Source: Branchiostoma floridae (Eukaryota > Chordata > Leptocardii > Amphioxiformes > Branchiostomatidae). From it: DNA of 64,000 bases. Positions 25,101 to 37,100 of this stretch are shown piece after piece; the first letter of the stretch is position 1, and each line of letters begins with the position of its first letter. The position numbers and the translations under genes were made by a program. Location of the stretch: positions 12,480,994-12,544,993 of the forward strand of contig NC_049994.1 of assembly GCF_000003815.2 (NCBI RefSeq). The letters are read 5' to 3'. A model generated the notes under the pieces. That model worked only from the letters and a program-made list of their open reading frames with translations. It did no database searches and was not told the DNA's origin.

Positions 25101-28100
25101 TTTCTGTTCCAGTACCCACCCCTAGTTCATACCATTGAAACTGTTCTGAAACTCATCTGGTAAAAGTTTTACCTACACAATATAAGTAAGCGAAAGACCA
25201 GCTTTTTTTAAAAGCTCTTGTTTGAGTTGGTAGTGGAGTCATGTAGCTTCCAGTTAGACTTTTTATTCAGCCTGCTTCCTATTCAAGTTAAGACACTTGC
25301 TTGTCCTATCATAATGAAGGATAAATGTATCTATTACAATGTATGTACAAAATTAAAGTTTGACTTGACAAGTATCCAGACTCCTCATACATTTTAATGT
25401 ACTTTGTTCAACTCTATTGTAATATGTATCACTAGAGTTTTGGCCAGCCTAAAAAAAAATTACAAGAAAAAAAAAAGATAATCCCTACCTACCGACCCTA
25501 ATTTTGTCAGGACTGAAACAGGAAACACAACATTTTTTCCTAGGCCTGAGTCTCTTGATGGGAACAATCCTTCTGTCCTTGGCTTGTCCTTTCTACCCGT
25601 CTGTACTGACAATTATATTGGTACAACAAGTCAGAACGATGTTAGCTTGGACAAAAACGCCACATATTGCATACTAATGGGGTGTAATATCATGATTTGG
25701 CCTTTGAAAGGGCCGGCCATGAAATGTTTGTGATAAGAGCTGTTATCATTTGCTATCTATGGGAAAATATATTCTGATAATAAGTAACGGTTACAGTAGT
25801 TCACCTTTATCCGTGGGGTAGTCTACATGATCTGTTATTTTTAAAACAGGGTATTTAGGACTTTTTAAATATCTGACAAAACTTGTTTTTACGATAGCAA
25901 ATTATAGAACCTAACTAGGGGTGGGTACCTGTATGGTGTACCGGTACAAAACTGTTTTTTCTTGTTTGACAGGTCCAGCAAAACCAGACCCGAAAAATCA
26001 GTGGACCGGATGTTGGAGTCCGGACCTGGACCTGATCCTCTGGACCTGGACCTGATCCTCTGGACCTGGACCGTACCTGTACCTGAATTTTCTGTACCAG
26101 TTGTAACCACCCCTAATTCTAACCAATTTCCTTTCCCCCAACCCTGTAGCCATTACAAATCTGCTGAAAAAGGCTGGCTCATCAGTGAGAGTTAAATCAC
26201 GGCTCCCCAGGCGCTGTATCAGATGGAGACAAATAACCAGTCTAAATAAAGCCGTGGATAAGTCACTACTGTAGGGCTAGGAATACTGTGTGCATATGCA
26301 TTTTTGTGCATTAAAGATTGGAGCTATACACCTAATTTTTGACTGTGGGTAAACTGGTGTACCTAGATTATATTTGTGTAGGGTTATGTACATACAGAAA
26401 GGTGTTATTCTATGCAGCATATTCCTGACCTTGATGTATCAGAAAAAAATTAGAGCCTTTGTTGTACATTTGCATTACTTTGATTTGTTTAAAACCTTTA
26501 ACTTAGCTACAGAATTATGAATGCAAGCCCTTAAGACAAGCAGTAAAGTTTACGATTAGGTTTGTTGACATTCTACTTTGTCTTAATCCCTTAAATGTAT
26601 GATCTACATACCGGGTAATGTAAATTTCTACTAAATTCTAGGTTAAGTACCGGTGCATGTAAATTTCTAGGCTAGGTGTATCTAGATTTCTAGGTTTACC
26701 TATCAGAGAAAAAAAATTTGGATCCCTGCATTGCTCCTGAATTTCTTTCCATCTGAGGAACTGTTCCTTGCATTGCCACGGTATTGATTTGGTGGCCTCT
26801 GGACCTCTGGGTAAAGATTCCTCGTGATTTCTCATTTGCACCTTAGTCCTTCCTGATTCTACTGTCTAAAGTATTGATCTATGTATCTACAGTGATGAGG
26901 CTATTTTCCTTCTCCTCAAGTATCAAATAGTAATGCTAGTTCTCCTTTATTTGCGGGGTAACCTATATCAATTCTTTTTTAAGCAGAGTATTTAGGGATA
27001 TCAAGTCCATGGACGGCACATTATCTTGAAAATTGCTGTGATATTTTGAAAATATTGTAATTTGAAAGCATAGTCTGTTGGCTTGATATCCCTGAATACC
27101 ATTTTTAAAAACAACGGATATAGGTTACCCAATGGATAAAGGTGAACTAGTGTTACAGTAAAAATAGGTTCTAACAAATGAAATTTTAAGCTGTTCTACA
27201 GTAGATGTTAGAGGATCAACTGTATAACAAGGAATTTCTCTTAAGATAGAAATTTTCAAAAATCAGTGTACAGATGAAAAATTTATTGCGAACAGTGGAG
27301 GCATGTAACTAGTAGAAGAATTACACAGTTCACTAAGATGAACATGCTGTGGTCAAGTTGTAAATTATTAACCACTGAATTTCTGCGGGTTCTGTAGTGG
27401 CAAATTACATATCAAGAAACTTGTTCTATCTATAGTTCAGCTTCTGACAGAGGAAACTGACATCTTGGTTTGTAGATTTGAAAATGATATAAAGATTCAA
27501 AGAAACATCTGATGGCTTTACTATTTAGCTAAGTAACCCTTTACCAAACTTGTATTGACCATTGGCTGAGGTTACAGGTAGAAATAGTTCAGCATTTGGC
27601 AATAGTAAAATAAAGAAGAGAGGCTCCAAGAAAAGATACAAATCTCTTTGAGCACCCCTCTTTATACATGCAAATAGAACAGTCCAACTTACACTGTCTT
27701 GCCTCCATACTACACGGAACAGTGACTTAAAATATTTCTTCCAATTAAGCCTCGCGCACCTTCGAAGGTACGACCTTTCCAAAGTGGAAAATTTATTGAG
27801 GATATTCCGAAAGCAATCTGCCAATACCCGATGGGACTATCCTCACACCTCCTGTCGAAAGGCATGAAGTTTGGGTTCACATAAAAGGGAGCTCAGTCTG
27901 ATTAAATGTTTTATCCTTCTGTGACTTCAAACACAAAGCCTTGGCATACTGTGTGTGAGATAGCAAAAGGGCAGCGTGCATTGCTAATGAAATTACCGCA
28001 CAATGAGATTCGCTATCGCAGCTGGATAGATGGGATGATACTTTCATTAGGGGCTCAGATGGTGGTTGGATTGGAAAATGCAGACAAATGTCATCAAAGG

Positions 28101-31100
28101 AATCTGTAGAATTGAATAAATCAATTTCGCTTGATTACAAAAACTTCATCAAATGTTACTCTGAAGGCGGATTGTTCGAATGATTGCCCTTTTCTTATTG
28201 GGAAATACAGCGGGTTATATTAGCCACAGACATATCAAAAATCACAGTGGTAACACCAAAATACATGTATATGCATGTATCATACATAGAGATTGCATTC
28301 TGGCAGAATTGCGGATTCTACTGGTAGATCCTAATAAGAGCCTGTAGATTTATATATGCTGCCTTAAATTCAAGTACAGTCAGAACTTCCAAACTTCAAT
28401 TCATGTAGCCTAGATACCAGTTCCCAGCCCGATCTCAAAAATATCTATCGCACACAATAGATATTTTTGAGATTGGGCTGAGGTCTGGTATCCAGGCTAC
28501 AATTCATGTCACTTTTATATATATCAAGGGCTTGACTTGAAATCTAGGATTCATTGATGGATCTGTAGATGGATCTATTGATGTAGGGACAAGATACGGG
28601 ACAGTACCACGTACAGATTGTCATGGTCATAGCTGATAGACTAGAGGAGGGGACCTCCAAGATCGAGAAGAGTAGAAGATCCTTACATATCCCTAGCATC
28701 CTGATTGTCTCTAGCTCTGTCAACAAGGATTCCAATCGGGATCTCAGAGTCAATATAATCAGTGATTTTGCCAGATCAGAGGCTCTATCCCGACATATAA
28801 ATGGTATGTGAAATAAAGGCAATACTAGAAAGGCAACATTTAGAGAAAATGCAGGAAAATGTGGGAAAATAGAGTGTTCATGGTGTTTACTTTTAAGTTT
28901 GCGATAGCCCCATAGACTGTAGTCCCATACTATAATGGAAAAATGTTCGTGGTGAAGTGGTCAACGTGAAAACCGCGAACATCAAAACCACTGCGAACAT
29001 TTCTGCATTTACAGCATAGCCATTCTTGAAGAAAATCAGAACCACATTAACAAGTACTAGTACTAGTAGGCAAACATAGAACAAGTATTGCATGGTTGCT
29101 TACATTGATTGAACACTCATGACAGAAGAAGACAAAAGATGAAGATGAAGAGGAACCAGCAAAAACAATGTTATCCATACAAGAAACAAAATGATTCTTT
29201 TGAACAAAGTCTGCACAAAATCAATTTCCTTTATTCCTATGTGCGGTCTCCATTCTATGAATCAGCATCGTCCCAGCTTCTCCATCTGTATCTAAGGCGA
29301 CAGACATCTATTTAAGTGTGCTGGGAGTATTCTGCCCCACAACAGCGTAATCTAATTTGCTACTGTTTTCTAACATGAGCAATTGTCATCAGAGGTAGCT
29401 GGGATACAGCCAAGAAAGACAGCGGGCATCGTCAGTGAGAGGAAATGCTGTATGATTGATATAGGTCTCTGACTGAGTCAAATCAAATCAAATTCCAACA
29501 ATGCCAGGCTTCTACAGGAGGGTAGCAGAGAAACACTACAAAGCTTATCTTGGTTACAAAATGAGTATCAAGATAAAATCTTAGTTAACTGTTACTGAGC
29601 TGTTACCATTAACACCAGAAGTTCCACACATTTCAAAATGGCCAGAGAACACAAGCTTGGAGAGTAGCTTTTATGTATACTAGTAACTATAGCAGTATAC
29701 TAGTACTTAGTCTAGTATTTTTTGCTTGAAAAGCTACTCTCCAAGCAGAGGTTTGGCTCTGGCTGTTTTTGAATGTGTGCATTCTTGTCAAGTTTTCTAT
29801 TTTGTAAATTGTATCGTTTTCTTTACATCTGTCGACCAAATGGTACAAAATAAAAAGCCTGACAAAAACGCGTCTAAAAGACAGCTGGAGCTGAACCTCT
29901 GCTTGGAGAGTACAGAAAAGCTACTATTACATTGGATAGGGGTCAATGACCTGCAGGTGTCCGTTGATCCCTAAAAAATCATTGAAATGAAGTCAGCCAT
30001 GTTCAAACTCAACGTGTCCTTTTGAGCTCGCATACTCCCTGGGCCAGCTACTTTTCTGCTGGCCATGGGTGATACCGGTTATAAGAATGAAGGCAAACCC
30101 TTGGAACCAAACGGTATCAACGGGGAATTCAAAATTATGCTGAAATTCTCTTGCTTCACCTAGGAGTAGGACTTCCGATGGCTTAACGAAGAAATGGAAC
30201 TGTGCTTGTAAGCTCTTGAATCTGGACAGAATCAGTATCTGGAGCGGAGCCATACAGGATCCTGGTTACCAACAGAGGAAAATCCTTTCTCAATTTTAAG
30301 ACTTTCTCAGTAAATGCATCAAAAAGTCCTTTAACTTCCTGGAAAATTGGAAATGTTCAGAGGGATTTGCTTTCACAGCGTTCTTGTCAGTTTTGAGTTT
30401 GCAGTTGAAAAAAGGGCAAGCTGAAGGCTGAAGTGATTGTGAAGCAGTAACTAAGAAAACCACCCACAGAAAGTCATTGTATGGGTGGAAAAAAACTTGC
30501 CAAGATCCATATTTTCCATCTAAAGTTGGTATCAAACCAGACAAAACAGAGGACACGTCTCTCTCTGTCTGACATTTGTGCTTGGCCGAGTTACAAGACT
30601 AATTCGCCCTCAATTTTGTCTGGCCATGAAAGATACATAATATATATGGGAGGCAATCCAACCTGCCTGATAGTCAGCCAAAAAACTCTCCACGCTGGAG
30701 GGAATGGGTTTTAGATGCGATCGTGACCAGGCTTTTACAGGGACTTTTGACGTCAACATTTATATGGAAAACTGCTAATGGTACAAGGAGGGGGAGGGGG
30801 GATTTATTTTAAAGCCCTGCAGGTAGGCATTATTGATAATAAAAACAGTACTGTCTGGAGGCACTTGTGAACTAAATCAGTAAATGTCTGCCTAGAGTCA
30901 GAGGTAGTAGCAGAGGAATCATACCAATTAACCAATATGTCAATAAGAAATGGGTTATATAGTTTTGCAAGAATAACATGCACGGCTTCTGTATCTATAT
31001 CTGTATAGATATATGTAGACCTCGGGGTTGGACAAGTCCACTAGCCGGATTGTCCAGGGCAAGTGAAAGTGCTTATCAGGCAAGTGCATGTCCTGCACCA

Positions 31101-34100
31101 CTTGCCCGATCGGGCAAGTAAGATTTTTCCATGAAAGAGATTTTGCTATACATGTTACCTTTCACAGTCATACCATCAAGCAGTAGTCAACACAGAAAAA
31201 TAGAGCCAACAATAAAAGAATTCAATTGATGGAATTGAAAATACTTAGACAAATGTCATTTGCATGTTCAGATAAGTGAAAAGTTTGTTCAGGCAAGTAA
31301 ATTTTCTATGTACTTGCCCGATAGGACAAGTAAATTTTACAAAAATTGCCCAACCCAGGGCCTTACACAATTTACAAACACTCATTTACTCAGTACAGGT
31401 TTTGTGCAGGTAGACACCAGAAATCTTTTGCACATCTCCAATTCTACCTGCACTAACCTTCATATGCAGGTGGTACTACTAAATGCATCTAAATTTTAAG
31501 CTCGCTGAGATTTACTTTCGTGGTAGCGGGAAAATGGAGTGTTTGCGGTGGTTTTAAGTTTGCAGTAGCGCCATAGACTGTAGTCACATTCTATTATGGA
31601 AAAATGTTCACGGTGGTTTTAAGTTTGCAGTGAAGTGGCCACTGCAAAAACCGCAAACATAAAACTACCACAAACATTTCTGCATTTACAGTACTACCAG
31701 CCTTAGATGCCATGCCCTGAAATTTGTGCCTTCCACTGAGAATTTAGAGAGCTGAAAGTTAACTCGATGAATTCTGCACAGTGGTTGCAAGCAATAAAAC
31801 GATAGGTTTATTTTCAATTTTTCCCCCACCAACGAATGATACATCACTTCTAATGGGCAGCAAAATCTAATGCTGTTATGCATTTTTAATACTGATCGCC
31901 AGGGAATACAATTTTACGTCTTACTCTGCATAGATAACGTTGCTCCATTCTGATAAAGAGATGAATATGAATAACTGTACCTAGTTTGACTTGAAAGTTC
32001 AAACTATAATGAAACGAAATTTTAACTGCCACTGACGGACTATAAATACCAAATGCGCGGGTGTGTCTGATAGCCTGTACCAAGTGATTTCGGATGAACC
32101 TGAGGAGTGTCACTGGTTCTGTCGTAATTGCAAGAAAGGGGCCCAGAAGTTGTATCTCAGTGTCATAGCACTTACGGGGGAATTACAGTCAGTCAACGAG
32201 AAACTCCGTTTACTGGAAAGTAAGGATTCTGAGCTAGAAGCGAGAATACATCTCCTAGAAGAGTCCCAAACAAACACACAGCACACGAGCGGACTAACAG
32301 AAGAGCAACTTATTGAGAAAATCGTGAACAAAACTACAGAAACTGTAACTAAGTCAGTAAAAGACAACGTAGACAAACAACTAAGCGAAAAAGAGGACCA
32401 AGAGTCCAGGAGGTTAAACCTCATAGTGCACAACCTACCTGAGTCCAACTCCAGGCAAGGTGACATAGACAGCTTTACTGAACTCGTAAAGGAAGAATTC
32501 AAGTTGAAGGTGAATGTCACCAATGCCCAGAGACTAGGTAAGCCAAGTATTGAGAATACCAGACTGGTCAAGGTAACCATGGCCAATCTAAGTGAAAAGA
32601 AACAAGTACTGGCATTGGCCAGGGAACTGAGAGAAAGCGCACACGAGGTCTACAGCCAGGTCTACATCCGCCCAGATTTAACCAAGAAACAACTTGAAGA
32701 ATCAAAAAACTTGAGAGAGCAACTGAAAGGAACAAGAGAAAGAAATCCAGACAGGAAGTGGATAATAAGAAGGGGACAGATTGTAGAGGCAAACTAGACC
32801 AGCTTAATTACCACGATTTGAGCGTATTGTACACCAACACAGACAATTCAATCATGAGCAAGTATGACGAACTTTGTGCAATCATTACAGAAAAACAGTA
32901 CGATGTTATATGTCTGACCGAAATTAAACCTAAGCAAGGATCTCTACCCGATCGACAAGTTATGCAAATACAGGGCTATGATCTGTTCACCAGTGACTTA
33001 GAATCTCCAAACACTAGAGGCACATGTGTATACATCAAAGCAGTGTATAAGGCAAAGCAGGTGATCCCGCCGACAGAATTTGTAGACTGCACCTGGGTAT
33101 CAATACAAGGAAGAAATGACACGTCCATACTAATTGGAACCCTATATAGGTCAGGAACACCAGCTCTTGCAATTACCAGAGACCTGGCTCTTCACGAGAC
33201 GTTAAATTGGGCGGTTAACACGCAAGACTCACATGTGCTGATCACAGGAGATTTTAATCACCCTAACATAACTTGGACCCCATCACCACACTTACGGGCC
33301 ACACATGCTGATAATACTGACAACCCTGCAACTAGATTTATTGAATGCATGCGCGACACCTACCTTTACCAGCATGTCACAGGACCTACAAGGTACCGTA
33401 GCGACCAAACCCCCACACTTGACGACTTAGTCCTCAGTAATGAGGAGGGGATGATAGAGCAGATTACACATGAGGAACCACTAGGCGCAAGCGACCATGT
33501 TAGAATTGAGTTCAAGTTTGTCTTCAGCACACCAGTCAAGGAGAACAAGAAGACAACTTGGAGATTTGACAGAGGTAACTACGAAATGATGAGAGAGGAC
33601 TTGAAGCTCAACTGGGAAAACCTGCTCGAGGGTAAGTCGACCCAAGAAGCTTACGCCTTATTCCGGCAGAAAATTGCGGAAGCAGCCCAGAAACACGTCC
33701 CAACAAAGACAATTGACATCTCTAAAAAGAAACTCAAACCATCTTGGATGGATGAGGAAGCATTCCGCAAGCTAAAGAAAAAGCACCACGCCTGGATAAG
33801 ATATTTGAATACTAAAGACATCAGCGACTGGACAGCGTACAAACGAGCTAGAAATGCGGCCACACATGCGTCTAGGAAGGCACGCAAATCATTTGAGAGG
33901 AAACTTGCCGCAGAAGCCAGATACAATAACAAAGCCTTCTGGAACTACGTCAACAGTCGCCGAAAGACTAGAACACAGGTGGGAGATCTGAAGGATGCAC
34001 ATGGGAACTTTACTGCCATCAACAGCGAGAAAGCAGAGATACTGAACAACCAATACTTTAGGACGTTTACACAAGAGGATCACGAGAATATCCCGACATT

Positions 34101-37100
34101 CCCGAGGATCCAGTCAACCACGGCTCTTGACACAATTAACATCACAGAAGAGATGGTGCTTGAGCAGCTACAGTCACTCAGAGTGGACAAATCTCCAGGC
34201 AAAGATGGCGTACACCCTAGAGTGCTCAAAGAGCTAACAGACGAGATTGTTGGCCCCTTAACCCAAATCTTCCAAAAAAGCATCAATGACGGCAAACTCC
34301 CAGACGAGTGGAGAGAGGCCAGTATAACCCCCATCTACAAGAAGGGAGACAAGTCAGACCCCGCGAATTATAGGCCGGTGTCTCTGACTTCCGTGCCATG
34401 CAAGATGCTAGAGAGGATTATAGTTAATGAATTGATCACCCACATACGGAACAATGATCTCACATGCGAGCAGCAGCACGGGTTCACACATGGGAAATCC
34501 ACTATAACCAACCTACTGGAAGCAATGGATGTCTGGACTGAGGCCCTAAGTCATGGCCTGCCAGTTGACGTAATCTTTTTAGATTACGCCAAGGCCTTTG
34601 ACACAGTGCCACATGAGAGGCTTTTGAGGCGGGTAGAATCCTTCGGAATCGGCGGTAGCCTTCTGCAATGGATCCGTAACTTTCTGACACAACGGAGGCA
34701 GCAGGTTGTGGTGAACGGAAGTGCCTCTTCTTGGAAACCGGTTATAAGTGGAGTGCCTCAGGGCTCGGTCCTAGGACCGCTTCTTTTTACGATTTTTGTA
34801 TCAGACATCCCGGAAAAGATCCAAAACTTTGTCTCGTTGTTCGCGGATGATACAAAAATCTATGCTGCTACCCAAAAATGCGAACAAAGTGCGCATACAT
34901 CTTGCCTGCAGGCAGACTTGAACAGCCTACAAGAGTGGTCTGTAAAGATGCAGATGCGATTTCATCCCGACAAATGCAAGGTTATGCATCTAGGGAAGGC
35001 CAATCCCCAGCACAAGTACACAATGAACAAAGCAGATGGAACTAAGCACATGCTGGAGAGTACAGACGAAGAAAAGGACTTAGGGGTCACTATTGACAAA
35101 AATCTGAAGTTCAGCAAACATGTGCAAGTGCAAGCGAACAAGGCGAACAGAGTTCTTGGTCTGATCAAGCACACCTTTGCACATATTGAAAGAGAATCCT
35201 TTTTACTTCTGTACAAGAGCCTAGTGCGACCGCACCTAGAATATGCAACAACAATATGGTCCCCCAAGACCAAGAGAGACAGAGACACAGTGGAAAGAGT
35301 GCAGCGACGAGCCACAAAACTGGTGAAAAGTATATCCCATCTCACGTATCCAGAAAGGCTAAAAGAGCTGGAGTTACCCACGTTACACTTCAGAAGACAG
35401 AGATCTGACATAATCCAGCTGTTTAAGATTACACACGGGCTTGATACAGTTAGAGTGAATAACCACTGCAACCTATGCGGGAGAGCCATGTTTACACCAA
35501 GCTTGGCATCAAACACACGAGGGCACCAGTATAAGTATCAAATCCAAAAAGCTACGGGCCCGAGGGCACACTTCTTTCCCACACGAGTTACCCCAGCATG
35601 GAATAAACTCTCACAGAGCACAGTGAATAGCAAGTCAGTGAAAGAGTTCAAGACAAGACTGGGGCAGGAATGGGGACTGCACCCAGACAGACATGAGTAC
35701 CACTTCTCTTACTGATGCTACCACCGCCACAACTAGGACAGCCTTATTACCCGCAAGGGTATCGACTGGCTGTGGTTCAAGGTAAAGATTCAAGGTAAAG
35801 ATAAATGACAGTGATATTATATGATCACAATTTGTCTGAGGGTTTCATTTTCAGACAACCAACTAAAGAGAATCGCTTGAATATGAGAAGATCACAGAAA
35901 GCAACTCCGACTATTACACCAGAATCCTTGGTCTCTGGGGTGCATGTCAGTTTATAGATTGTCACATTTCCAGCTAGGGAACAATCTGTTCTAAACCAGA
36001 GATTTCTTTCACCTGATACTAAATATTGAAAACTGATTTGCTTATAAATGGTAGCAACAATGCATTTTGTGAGATACAATAGACAAAGTGCAAATCCTCC
36101 TTTTGTATTTTGTTTTCTTCATATAACATCAAGCATGTGAAATAATGTATTTCATATGCACCATTTGCAACACAAACTCAACAGGGACCCATCAGAATAC
36201 ATGCATAAAAAACAGTCCTTTGTCTTCATTATAACACACTTATAAGTAGGCTAAGCCAAGATACATTTCTTAATCAGAATTCAGATGCCTAAGAATGAAT
36301 TTGGCACTTCAATTCCAATTCCAAGAGGAATATCTTTAGCAACACGTCAATATCAGTTTACTGTTTAGTTCAAATAGAAATTAGAATAATATCTCTTTTT
36401 CTAATTGAGCGTAATCTTTTTATATAATGTTTTTTTTTTCATTGTGAGTTACTAGCCTTAAAACAATAAGACTTTTTATTACTTCCTGGTTGCCAATGCA
36501 AAACACAGATGTTCTGCTTTTCCTTTTAAGAGTTATAAATGACCATCATAAAACAATAAATTTGTCTTTCAGTGACAGAAACTTTTTGTACAAAGTATTG
36601 CCAACATGACGACATCATTACTTTGACCAAGGCTGGCCAAAAGTCAAAATCAACAAATCCTGGAACTACCCTAAGTTTTCATGGAGATAATGCAATAGTA
36701 AATGACAAACTAATCAAACATTTAGTTGCCTTTATGTCATTTATGAAAATGAACAACAGAAAGGAATATCATTGCTAAATATTTTGTTTATCTATATATT
36801 TTACGACAGACTTTATACAGAAATACAACAAAGCTTCTTTGCATACATCATCAATACAAAAGAACATCATCAATACAAAAGAACAAAGACAAAACTGACC
36901 TCCTCATTAATTATGTATATATACAGGGTAACACTAACAGCTATATTCGTGTTCACCTTTTCATTCTCTTTCAATTGCCCCTAATTACAACAAAGGTACC
37001 AGCAGTCCAATTAAGCATTGCGCATTGCACATTAACCCTTAACAAACGCCCCTCCCCCACCCATGTGCGCACCTGACGATCACCTGAGACCAAACCTTAA

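Larger units (their letters stand above)
32036..35815 (+). mobile_element. CR1-like non-LTR retrotransposon, 5'-truncated
   Basis: A LINE in STT3B intron 1, antisense to the gene. It holds the 3' part of ORF1 and an uninterrupted ORF2 (endonuclease plus reverse transcriptase). The 3' end after 35715 is short and finishes in two near-identical copies of a 13-bp unit, TTCAAGGTAAAGA (about 35777-35803), as expected for CR1-group tails rather than poly(A). The 5' boundary falls inside the PHD-finger coding region, in the usual manner of incomplete reverse transcription. The exact boundary and target duplication were not resolved. An intact ORF2 suggests a recent insertion. Confidence 0.9.
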
